Assembly (NCBI GenBank): GCA_004557545.1
Contig: SFGV01000087.1
Location: 1-8,527 of the forward strand
DNA: 8,527 nt
Direction of reading: 5' to 3'
Source: Succinatimonas hippei
Lineage (GTDB): Bacteria > Pseudomonadota > Gammaproteobacteria > Enterobacterales > Succinivibrionaceae
A program made the translations under genes and the position numbers. This document shows, piece after piece, positions 1 through 5,942 of the stretch. Each line of letters starts with the position of its first letter. The stretch's first letter is position 1. Under the pieces are notes generated by a model. The model made no database searches and was not told the origin of the DNA. It saw nothing but the letters and a program-made list of their open reading frames with translations.

Positions 1-195
1 CCTGCGGCTGTAACCTGCCCTCTCACGGGTCGTACCCTTAATTACAGATTCCGTAAGTTCGTCTAGTGAAACCTTGCGCTTTGTTTTTGTGCTCGCCTTA
101 TTTCCGTATTCAAGTTCGTTATTCAGGCTCTCGGGTAACATGAAGTAAGAAGATACCGCAAAAGCCGTGCTTCTGATTTTTTCAAAAATACCCAT
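1..195 (-). CDS. Unrecognised protein, 5' end of gene only (runs off left edge)
   Basis: Read on the minus strand, an ATG at 195-193 opens a frame of 65 codons with no stop before the window edge. A Shine-Dalgarno (GAGGG, plus-strand 204-208) lies 8 nt upstream of the ATG, which is the main support for a real start. The visible protein begins MGIFEKIRSTAFAVSSYFM, moderately hydrophobic but with no clear signal peptide or membrane helix. A basic, Lys/Thr-rich stretch (about residues 34-41) and an acidic segment (SLDELTE, about residues 43-49) follow, ending in an Arg-rich stretch at the edge. I do not recognise the family. The gene is divergent from the BOF gene at 399 and shares a 203-bp intergenic region with it. 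A 65-codon open frame can occur by chance, so this call rests on the ribosome binding site and the divergent layout. Confidence 0.5.
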   Translation of the reverse strand, partial: MGIFEKIRSTAFAVSSYFMLPESLNNELEYGNKASTKTKRKVSLDELTESVIKGTTRERAGYSRR

Positions 196-224
196 TTTCT
201 GATCCCTCAGGTATTGCAGTGATC

Positions 225-357
225 CAGCGCTTGCATTGTGAAAAGCGGGCGTTAGTTTAAATAAGGCTTTTCGTTAAATCTGTGTACAGAAAGTACCCTT
301 CCTCTTTTGAAATAACACTTTCAAGCTTAACGTGAGCTTATTGAGATCAGCGCTTGC
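225..357. repeat. 10-bp direct repeat in divergent intergenic region
   Basis: CAGCGCTTGC occurs at 225-234 and again at 348-357, each preceded by GATC or GATCC. One copy lies about 30 bp upstream of the leftward start codon; the other lies just upstream of the extended -10 element of the rightward gene. The core contains the palindrome AGCGCT. An imperfect operator-like inverted repeat, TCTGT-GT-ACAGA, lies between them at 279-290. A shared regulator binding at both promoters is possible, but the repeat is short enough to be chance. Confidence 0.3.
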
Positions 358-367
358 TCACGCTTTT

Positions 368-376
368 TGCTATGAT
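368..376 (+). promoter_or_regulatory. Extended -10 promoter candidate for the BOF-transporter operon
   Basis: TGCTATGAT fits the extended -10 pattern TGN-TATAAT with one mismatch. No good -35 is seen at 16-18 nt, which is tolerated by extended -10 promoters. Transcription would begin near 383, only a few bases before the Shine-Dalgarno at 388-393. That agrees with translation starting at 399 rather than at the in-frame upstream ATG at 354. Confidence 0.35.
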
Positions 377-398
377 CTCGCGCATCCGGAGGATCTGT

Positions 399-1025
399 AT
401 GCGGCAAAAAATAGCTATTCTGGCGTTGCTTTTGGTACAAGCTTTATGCTCTGTCTGCGTCGCGGAGACAGACAACGCCGTTGCCGCGTCCGAGAACGCG
501 GTCGTCCGCGAGATTTCGGAACCTGATCCCTACGGCGGATGGAAGGATTTTATCCAGAAAAGACGTGAGATATCGCGCAACACGGTCTCAGGGATAAAAC
601 GCCACGCTCATGATGGCGATTACGCCTTCATTCATGGTCATTTCATAAAAAAACTATCTGACGGTATTTTTGTCTTCACGGATGGCAAAGACAATATGGA
701 AGTCAGGTTTGATCCTGACAAGATCCCTTTTGACTTCACACTTAACGAGGATTATATGGTCTGGGGGCAGATGCGCCGCCCCAGCATGATGCTGGTTTAC
801 ATGCAGGCTCTGCTGTTATCTCCCCGTATGCCTCACAGACCGGATCATGAGGACTTTGAATCTCAATCGCGCGGTGAAGGTAAGGAATGCCTTCCAGATA
901 CTCAAATGCGAGGCGGTCCTGACATGATGTCTCATCACGCGCGACATGACGAAGCGTATGATTCTGAAACGTACCATCATGAGAAATCAGACAGTCGGCT
1001 CTCAAAAAGCTCTGCCGTGAAATAA
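399..1025 (+). CDS. Secreted BOF/YgiW-like OB-fold protein with His-rich C-terminal tail
   Basis: A 208-residue protein. The ATG at 399 is chosen because GGAGGA (388-393) sits 5 nt upstream and because a signal peptide then begins at residue 1: MRQK, a hydrophobic core, and a likely cleavage after VCVA near residue 22. The in-frame ATG at 354 would bury this signal and lies upstream of the likely promoter. Residues about 61-141 resemble the bacterial OB-fold (BOF, YgiW/YdeI) family: a 'TV..IKRHAHDGDYAFIHG' strand, 'IFVFTDGKDNMEVRFD' and 'YMVWGQM'. Family members are small periplasmic proteins linked to stress tolerance; no catalytic role is known to me. Residues about 142-208 are an extra hydrophilic tail with seven histidines (146, 150, 179, 180, 183, 193, 194) and many acidic residues, which typical members of about 130 residues lack. 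Metal binding by the tail is inference. A DMT transporter follows 11 bp downstream, probably in one operon. Confidence 0.75.
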   Translation: MRQKIAILALLLVQALCSVCVAETDNAVAASENAVVREISEPDPYGGWKDFIQKRREISRNTVSGIKRHAHDGDYAFIHGHFIKKLSDGIFVFTDGKDNMEVRFDPDKIPFDFTLNEDYMVWGQMRRPSMMLVYMQALLLSPRMPHRPDHEDFESQSRGEGKECLPDTQMRGGPDMMSHHARHDEAYDSETYHHEKSDSRLSKSSAVK

Positions 1026-1036
1026 GTTCTTAAAAT

Positions 1037-1960
1037 ATGACTTCTTTTGAATTAAGGCAGTACTCACTGCTCTTTTTAACCGCGGTGCTCTGGGGTACCG
1101 GATTTATCGGACAAAAGCTTGGCATGGATCATGTCGAGCCTTTCACCTTTACCTTTATGAGAACCTTTATAGGCGGTGTGTTTCTGGTTCTCTTCATGTC
1201 GGTGCGTGACCATATAAGACGCAGGCGCGGCGTAACCATAATAAAGAGCAATCTTAAAATGCTGCTTCTGGGCTCCTTTTGCTGCGGCGTCTGCCTCATT
1301 TGCGCCGAGAGCTTCCAGCAGTTTGGGATCAGAATTACGGATGTGACAAACTCGAGTTTCATCACCTCGCTTTATGTAGTCTTTGTGCCGATCTTCGGAA
1401 TAGTAATAGGCTCAAAACCATCACCCAAGCTTGTGCTCTGCGTCGCCATCTCGGTAGCGGGGCTTTATCTGCTGACCGCGAGCGGCGGCCTGAGCTTTTC
1501 TGAAGGCGACTTCCTGACCCTCATCGGCGCGATGTGCTTTGCCGTCCATATTCTGGTCATAGCCTATTTTGTGGCTAGGGTTGACGGAGTAGCGCTATCC
1601 TGCGGGCAGTTCTTAGTAGCCTCATTTCTGGGATTTGTAATGATGATGGTTACTGGACCTGACAGCTTTGAGAATTTTATGAAGGCTGCTCCCGCCTTTA
1701 TCTACTGTGGCATCGTGTCAAACGGTATTGCCTACACTCTGCAGGTTGTTGGACAGCGTGGGGTTAACGCCGTGATCGCTACCATCATCATGTCGCTTGA
1801 AAGCGTAATGGGAACGTTCTTTGGGATCCTTTTATTGCATGAAAGACCAACCGGATTGCAGCTTACAGGCTGCGCGCTGGTATTTTTGGCGGTAGTTCTG
1901 GCTCAGATCCCGGTCGCTGCGCTTTTAAAAAAAGCCGGGCTTATCAAGAGCAACGCTTAA
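1037..1960 (+). CDS. DMT superfamily transporter with two EamA domains
   Basis: A 307-residue inner-membrane protein with about ten hydrophobic helices in two five-helix halves, the layout of EamA (PF00892-type) drug/metabolite transporters. The first helix starts near residue 9 with the typical 'LLFLTAVLWGTGFIGQKLG' pattern, which supports the start at 1037. Other helices lie near residues 36-55, 74-92, 105-124, 131-148, 157-180, 188-206, 217-238, 245-267 and 274-293. A basic loop (RDHIRRRRG, residues 57-65) follows helix 2. The second half carries the family signature near residues 252-269, 'MSLESVMGTFFGILLLHE'. Members export or exchange small metabolites such as amino acids; the substrate cannot be read from sequence. 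No strong Shine-Dalgarno is visible, so translation may be coupled to the gene ending 11 bp upstream. No terminator directly follows; the first good hairpin is near 2159. Confidence 0.88.
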   Translation: MTSFELRQYSLLFLTAVLWGTGFIGQKLGMDHVEPFTFTFMRTFIGGVFLVLFMSVRDHIRRRRGVTIIKSNLKMLLLGSFCCGVCLICAESFQQFGIRITDVTNSSFITSLYVVFVPIFGIVIGSKPSPKLVLCVAISVAGLYLLTASGGLSFSEGDFLTLIGAMCFAVHILVIAYFVARVDGVALSCGQFLVASFLGFVMMMVTGPDSFENFMKAAPAFIYCGIVSNGIAYTLQVVGQRGVNAVIATIIMSLESVMGTFFGILLLHERPTGLQLTGCALVFLAVVLAQIPVAALLKKAGLIKSNA

Positions 1961-2158
1961 GTGCCTATCAACCTGGATTTTCATATTTCATGGAGATCAT
2001 GATTTGACTTGCCATTGACAATTCCTATGTCTAAAGCCAGGGGTTTTACGCCGCATCTCGATAAAGCTTTCTAGTCGCGAATTGAACAGTTAAGCTATGT
2101 GCAGTAAGTCACAAAGATCACTCTCTCGCTTATGCGGTGTAAAATGATCGATTCATAT

Positions 2159-2180
2159 AACACCACTACAAAGTGGTGTT
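2159..2180. terminator. Hairpin, possible terminator of the BOF-transporter operon
   Basis: AACACCACT (2159-2167) pairs perfectly with AGTGGTGTT (2172-2180) across a 4-base loop. Only a short T-rich tail follows (TGAGTT), so intrinsic termination would be weak. It is the first substantial stem after the transporter gene, about 200 bp downstream, and could instead be a stem of a structured RNA. Confidence 0.35.
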
Positions 2181-2275
2181 TGAGTTATCGGGAAACAGGA
2201 TCCCTGCATAGCCAAAATAACTATATGAATGCCTGAGTTTTCAGTGAGCATATAGTGAGCTTGAGGATCTTTTAT

Positions 2276-2380
2276 ATGCTTGCAGATAGAAAAGCTTTAC
2301 GCATATGTAATCCCCGCGCGTATATACGCGTAATGAAGCGTTTCCAGAACGCTTTTTTTAGTTCAACAAAACCAAATTAA
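2276..2380 (+). CDS. Candidate 34-residue small ORF / leader peptide upstream of metG
   Basis: An ATG at 2276 follows GAGGA (2263-2267) at an 8-nt spacing, a good ribosome binding site. The frame runs 34 codons to TAA at 2378-2380, ending 49-58 bp before metG depending on its start. The peptide begins MLADRKALRICNPRAYIRVM and is basic, with a second Met at codon 20. No family is recognised. The terminator stem at 2336-2354 lies inside this ORF, so translating ribosomes would be expected to melt it. That arrangement is compatible with a leader peptide, but an ORF of this length easily arises by chance and there is no run of Met codons. Confidence 0.25.
   Translation: MLADRKALRICNPRAYIRVMKRFQNAFFSSTKPN
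2317..2330. repeat. Perfect 14-bp palindrome CGCGTATATACGCG
   Basis: CGCG, TATATA and CGCG form a perfect self-complementary 14-mer six bases upstream of the terminator stem. As DNA it could be a dimeric regulator site; as RNA it gives a stem of at most five pairs. It lies within the small ORF. Confidence 0.6.
2336..2359 (+). terminator. Intrinsic terminator in the metG leader
   Basis: AAGCGTT (2336-2342) pairs with AACGCTT (2348-2354) across a 5-base loop and runs into TTTTT (2355-2359). This is a typical rho-independent terminator on the plus strand. It ends 79 bp before the metG ATG. No convincing promoter is seen between it and metG, so it either closes an upstream transcript with metG using a promoter I cannot see, or acts as a conditional terminator in the metG leader. 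Confidence 0.65.
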
Positions 2381-2438
2381 AGACAGGAGCCGGCGCTCTT
2401 AGATCCTCGAGAGATTTAGGTAAAACGCCGTGATTTTA

Positions 2439-4478
2439 ATGAGTAAACCCAAGACTATACTGGTTACCAACGCGCTTCCTTATGCCAACGGACCTATACA
2501 TTTAGGTCACATGCTTGAGCATATCCAGTCAGACATCTGGGTGAGGTTTGAGCGCGCGATCGGCAATAAAGTTGTCTATGTCTGCGGTGATGACTGCCAC
2601 GGAACTCCCGTCATGATCAAGGCGGCCTCACTTGGTATTACTCCTGAGGAGATGATCGAACGCACATCTAAATCCCATAGTGAAGATTTAAAGGGCTTCC
2701 TGGTCAACTACGACAATTACTACCGCACCCACTCTGAGGAGAACCACAAGATCTCATGCGAGATGTATGAGAAGGCTCTGAAAAAAGGCTACATAATCAC
2801 CAAAAAGATCTCCCAACTCTACGATCCGGTAAAGAACATGTTCCTGCCTGACCGTTTTGTCAAAGGAACCTGCCCGCGCTGCGGCGCTAAGGATCAGTAT
2901 GGCGATAACTGTGAGGTATGCGGCGCTACCTATGAGCCTACAGATCTTAAAGACGCTTATTCAACCGTGTCCGGAGCTACCCCGGTACTGCGTGAGTCAG
3001 TGCACTATTTCTTTGATCTGCCAAAAGCCCATGACTTTCTCTACGATTTCATTCACAACACCGGCGTGTTGCAAAAGGAAATGGGGCACAAGCTTGACGA
3101 GTGGTTCAAGGAAGGTCTCAAGCCCTGGGATATCTCAAGAGATAGCCCGTACTTTGGCTTTAAGATCCCGGGTACTGAGGACAAATTCTTCTACGTATGG
3201 ATGGACGCTCCGATAGGCTATCTCGCGTCGCTTAAGAACTGGTGTGACCGCAATAATGTTGAGTTTGCCCCGTTTACCGATCCGAAATCCGACATTGAGA
3301 TGGTTCATTTCATCGGCAAGGACATCCTCTACTTCCATTCACTCTTCTGGCCTGCAACCCTGATGGCCGCCGATATGAAGCTGCCCTCAAAGATCTTTGT
3401 GCACGGCTATGTCACCGTCAATGGCGCGAAGATGTCAAAATCCAAAGGCACCTTCATCAAAGCCTCAACCTACCTGAAGTTCATGAAGCCTGAGTCACTT
3501 CGTTACTACTTCGCTTCAAAGATGAACGGCACCGTAACTGATGTCGACCTCTCGCTTGATGACTTCGTCGCCCGAGTAAACTCCGATATCGTAGGCAAGG
3601 TCGTAAACCTCGCCTCGCGTACCGCCGGATTTATCACCAAGCGCTTTGGCGGAAAGCTTGCGAGCGCCCCCTATAACGCTGAGATCCTTTCGCTTGTTGA
3701 AAATACCAAGGATAAAGTCTGCGAAGGCTATGAGAGCCGCAATTACGCTGAGGCCGTACGCGCCGTCATGGAACTTGCCGATGAGGCCAACCGCTATATC
3801 GACAAGGAAGCTCCGTGGGTGATCGCGAAGGAAGAAGGTCAGGATGACAAGCTTCAGCGCGTGTGCACCGATGGTCTTAACCTCTTTAAGGCGATCATCA
3901 CCTTCTTAAGCCCGATCCTCCCTGAGGTCTATGAGCACGCCAAAGAGTTCTTAAAGGATGATCTCAGATTTGAGGATGTGTTAAAGCCCCTTTATGATCA
4001 TGAGATTGAGAAGTTCAAGCCTCTATACAGCCGCATTGAGATGCCGCAGATTGAGAAGATGATCGAAGCCTCAAAGGAGGATCTCAAGGCCGCCAAAGCC
4101 GCTGGCGCTCCCTCTCAGGCAGCGTCAGGCGATTACGAGCCGCTCTCTCCTGAGATCACCATCGATGATTTTGCCAAGGTTGATCTTCGTGTGGGCACCA
4201 TCACCAAGGCCGAAGAAGTTGAAGGCGCCAAGAAGCTTTTAAGCCTCGAGGTAGATATCGGCTTTGCCAAACGCCATGTCTTCGCGGGACTTAAGGCTGC
4301 CTACAAGGATCCGGCCGCGCTGGTTGGCCGCAAGGTGATCCTGGTTGCCAACCTCAAACCCCGCAAGATGAAATTCGGTCTTTCCGAAGGTATGGTTACC
4401 GCCGCGGGTCCGGGCGCTGATCAGGTATTCCTGCTTGGTGTTGACAGCGGCGCTAAAAATGGTGACCGCGTGCACTGA
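2439..4478 (+). CDS. metG: Methionine--tRNA ligase
   Basis: A 679-residue cytoplasmic enzyme that charges tRNA-Met with methionine. It aligns in outline with the whole E. coli MetG (677 residues). Visible features from the N-terminus: the class I HIGH-type motif HLGH at 21-24; a zinc knuckle with Cys 145, 148, 158 and 161 (CPRC...CEVC); 'YVWMDAPIGY' of the active site; the KMSKS loop at 331-335; an anticodon-binding helical domain; an Ala/Ser-rich linker near 555-570; and a C-terminal OB-fold tRNA-binding domain from about 578 ('DFAKVDLRVG', 'SEGMVTAAGP'). Start: the ATG at 2439 gives MSKPKTILVTNALPYANG, matching the family N-terminus. A GTG at 2430 would add three residues and has a weak AGG at 2418-2420, so it cannot be excluded. 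It is monocistronic in appearance, with a terminator on each side. No key residue is missing. Confidence 0.97.
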   Translation: MSKPKTILVTNALPYANGPIHLGHMLEHIQSDIWVRFERAIGNKVVYVCGDDCHGTPVMIKAASLGITPEEMIERTSKSHSEDLKGFLVNYDNYYRTHSEENHKISCEMYEKALKKGYIITKKISQLYDPVKNMFLPDRFVKGTCPRCGAKDQYGDNCEVCGATYEPTDLKDAYSTVSGATPVLRESVHYFFDLPKAHDFLYDFIHNTGVLQKEMGHKLDEWFKEGLKPWDISRDSPYFGFKIPGTEDKFFYVWMDAPIGYLASLKNWCDRNNVEFAPFTDPKSDIEMVHFIGKDILYFHSLFWPATLMAADMKLPSKIFVHGYVTVNGAKMSKSKGTFIKASTYLKFMKPESLRYYFASKMNGTVTDVDLSLDDFVARVNSDIVGKVVNLASRTAGFITKRFGGKLASAPYNAEILSLVENTKDKVCEGYESRNYAEAVRAVMELADEANRYIDKEAPWVIAKEEGQDDKLQRVCTDGLNLFKAIITFLSPILPEVYEHAKEFLKDDLRFEDVLKPLYDHEIEKFKPLYSRIEMPQIEKMIEASKEDLKAAKAAGAPSQAASGDYEPLSPEITIDDFAKVDLRVGTITKAEEVEGAKKLLSLEVDIGFAKRHVFAGLKAAYKDPAALVGRKVILVANLKPRKMKFGLSEGMVTAAGPGADQVFLLGVDSGAKNGDRVH

Positions 4479-4499
4479 TTTCTTTTCAAGAAATCCTTG

Positions 4500-4528
4500 C
4501 AAAGCCCCGCGTTGCGGGGCTTTGTTTT
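4500..4528 (+). terminator. metG rho-independent terminator
   Basis: An 11-bp GC-rich stem (4500-4510 with 4514-4524) with loop GTT is followed by TTTT. A second perfect 8-bp hairpin, GATTTCTT (4477-4484) with AAGAAATC (4488-4495), begins inside the metG stop codon and precedes it. Confidence 0.9.
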
Positions 4529-4543
4529 CCTGAAGGAAAGAAT

Positions 4544-5090
4544 TTGTTATGGTCTGCCGATGTGCTCACCGATAAAGGCTCAACATCTCTATACACCAAG
4601 ACCAAAGAGCGTGAGCGGATGATTGCGCTTGGGTATACCCTCTCCGATGAAGTTACAGCTGGGGCGGCGCTTGAGACATTTGTAAGGGCTAACATGATAG
4701 CCAATATCGGCGACGCTGTTTCCAATATCGGTACTGACCCAACGATTTGACCGAAAGCGCCATTGTTAACTCCAGGACACCTGACTTAGAGCCCTGCAAG
4801 GGGAAGTACTTGACGCCATTGAAAACGAGATGCTGAAAGAGGACACAGACGACAATGATCAGTACGAGACCATGGCGGCGCTTTATGACAGCGTGTATCA
4901 CTACTTAAACGATGAAGTCACCGGTCACACGTCATCGATTACCCTGACACCCAAAGAGGTAACGCCCGCTGTAGTGCTAGCGTATGAGCAGTACGGGGAC
5001 GCTAATCTAGCCGATGAGATAGCGCAACGCAACGGCATACATAATCCATTATTCGTGCCTCCTAAGGCGCTGTCGGTTTTGGATAGCTGA
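4544..5090 (+). pseudogene. Mu-like phage DNA circularization protein (gpN-type), C-terminal remnant, frameshifted
   Basis: Two open segments in different frames read as one decayed gene. The first (4544-4750) includes 'FVRANMIANIGDAVS', like the 'R.aal..la' helix of the family. The second is open from 4785, where 'RALQGEVLDAIENEML' precedes the ATG at 4830, and runs to 5090. It ends 'TPAVVLAYEQYGDANLADE', then 'IAQRNGIHNPLFVPPKALSVL'. That ending matches the C-terminal pattern I know from Mu gpN / DNA_circ_N proteins (Pa-LVLAYrLYGDA-RADEI-aRN-I-HPgFVP---LeVL). A third-frame stretch near 4741-4790 may bridge the two, implying at least two frameshifts. The N-terminal DNA_circ_N domain is absent: the similarity starts just after the metG terminator. 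In Mu-like phages this protein belongs to the tail/injection gene region. No other phage gene, transposase or phage end is visible, so this is an isolated fossil. Family assignment is from recalled pattern. Confidence 0.65.
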
Positions 5091-5209
5091 GATTAAATTC
5101 TCAAATCTGGATGCGAATATATTCTATACTTCAATAAAAATACACACACTTAAGCCTTGAATCCTGCGATTAGGGCGTTCTTTGAGTAACAAATGAAAAT
5201 TTTTGGAGT

Positions 5210-5235
5210 GATTTTGCCCGGTTTTTTGCAAAATC
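5210..5235. repeat. Perfect 8-bp inverted repeat GATTTTGC / GCAAAATC
   Basis: GATTTTGC (5210-5217) is the reverse complement of GCAAAATC (5228-5235), with a 10-base spacer containing six Ts. It is of unknown role and too short alone to define a mobile element end. Confidence 0.5.
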
Positions 5236-5323
5236 GAGCGTCGCCTTTTTCGTTGGTTCCAGTTTATTTGTGTTAAAACGTCGTTTTTTAATATGATCAC
5301 GTTTTCTGGCGCGTGAGCCACCC

Positions 5324-5341
5324 TTCCGCAATCTTGCGGAA
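5324..5341. repeat. Perfect 8-bp hairpin TTCCGCAA / TTGCGGAA
   Basis: The two arms (5324-5331 and 5334-5341) are separated by only TC. The downstream sequence TTTAGC gives a weak T-tail, so a terminator role is doubtful. It marks the change from the AT-rich to the GC-rich half of this region. Confidence 0.5.
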
Positions 5342-5559
5342 TTTAGCTCCGTGTTTTCTTTGGTTCAGGCCAGAGCCGGTCCGCCTCGCGATGGCGGCCT
5401 TCTCAGCTTCTCCACAATGCATCCCACGCTCTTGCCCAGCGCTGCGTTAGAGGCGCTCAGGCGCGAGCCCCCGACATGAAGCTGATTTCAAATAACGTCT
5501 TTCTTTCTTCAAAAGGACTAATATCATCACAGGTGCAAGATTTACACAAGGAGCGTTCT

Positions 5560-5895
5560 ATGGCTGTGCTTGGCGCAATCGCGGTTCCGCATCCGCCTCT
5601 TATCATGCCTGAGGTAGGAAATGGCAGAGAGAAAATCATTGAAAAGACCATTGAAAGCTATCGTAAGGCCATGGCCTTTGTCTCATCGCTAAAGCCTGAC
5701 ACAGTGATCATAACCTCACCCCACGCCAAAGGATGGCGTGACTGCTTTTCCATATCATCAGGCTCTCACGCGTATGGCGATTTCTCGGATTTCAGGGCTC
5801 CACAGCTTGAGATAGGCTGTGATTATGATGAGGAGCTTGCTCAGTCAATCGCCGATGAATTAAAGAAAGATGAGACCCGGGCCATCCTCTATTAG
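5560..5895 (+). CDS. LigB-like domain, N-terminal fragment (111 residues)
   Basis: The start at 5560 is chosen over the in-frame ATG at 5476 because AAGGAG (5548-5553) lies 6 nt upstream and the family N-terminus ('MAVLGAIAVPHPPLIMPEVG') begins exactly here. His11 in the VPHPPL motif and His55 in 'ITSPHAKG' correspond in position to the metal-ligand histidines of LigB-fold proteins. The fragment continues through 'YGDFSDFRAPQLEIGCDYDEE' and 'LAQSIADELKKD', then leaves the family pattern and stops after nine more codons at the junction. On its own it lacks the rest of the metal site and the DHG segment, so it is unlikely to be functional. It is upstream of, and probably cotranscribed with, the AMMECR1 part and amrS. 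Confidence 0.6.
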   Translation: MAVLGAIAVPHPPLIMPEVGNGREKIIEKTIESYRKAMAFVSSLKPDTVIITSPHAKGWRDCFSISSGSHAYGDFSDFRAPQLEIGCDYDEELAQSIADELKKDETRAILY

Positions 5896-5942
5896 GAGAG
5901 GCTGTCGCCAAATGCGCTGAAAAACTAGGACGACGTATCGTC

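Larger units (their letters stand above)
1961..2429. other. 469-bp hairpin-rich intergenic region ahead of metG
   Basis: No ORF long enough to call with confidence is present. From left to right it holds a weak promoter-like pair (TTGACT 2004-2009, 16-nt spacer, TATGTC 2026-2031), a perfect 9-bp hairpin at 2159-2180, and a GGGA/TCCC stem near 2190-2205. These are followed by an 8-bp inverted repeat, AGCATATA (2247-2254) with TATATGCT (2273-2280), a 14-bp palindrome at 2317-2330 and an intrinsic terminator at 2336-2359. A 34-codon small ORF overlaps the last elements. The series of stems ending in a terminator could be a structured leader or a small RNA; neither matches a family I recognise. 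Confidence 0.6.
5091..5559. other. 469-bp region without a convincing gene
   Basis: The left part (about 5091-5310) is AT-rich with several T-runs; the right part (about 5320-5475) is clearly GC-rich. Perfect inverted repeats lie at 5210-5235 and 5324-5341, and a CCGCC/GGCGG stem at 5381-5397. Both strands of the GC-rich part are open for tens of codons. The best small ORF is a 41-residue basic one on the minus strand (5422 down to 5297), without a good ribosome binding site. It may be insertion-element or phage debris next to the gpN remnant; no transposase or clear element end is recognised. No clear promoter for the gene at 5560 is seen. Confidence 0.5.

Noticed and set aside
354..398. Upstream in-frame ATG at 354 as start of the BOF protein
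   Set aside because: It adds 15 residues before a clear signal peptide, lacks a ribosome binding site and lies upstream of the extended -10 element. GGAGGA fits the ATG at 399.
1961..2429. T-box or SAM riboswitch controlling metG
   Set aside because: No T-box (TGGNACCGCG-like) or SAM riboswitch core motif could be found, and the host appears proteobacterial.
2857..3338. Extra ORFs inside metG (plus 2857-3216, minus 3135-3338)
   Set aside because: They are antisense or out-of-frame shadows of a fully recognised gene, with no family similarity.
4239..4901. Minus-strand ORFs over the metG end and the phage remnant
   Set aside because: They are antisense to better-supported coding sequence, cross the metG terminator, and show no recognisable motif or ribosome binding site.
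5124..5321. Minus-strand 65-codon ORF in the AT-rich segment
   Set aside because: No ribosome binding site or recognisable motif was found; its Asn/Lys-rich content is what AT-rich noncoding sequence gives.
5476..5559. Start of the LigB-like fragment at 5476
   Set aside because: The family N-terminus and AAGGAG spacing both point to 5560; the 28 extra residues have no family similarity.
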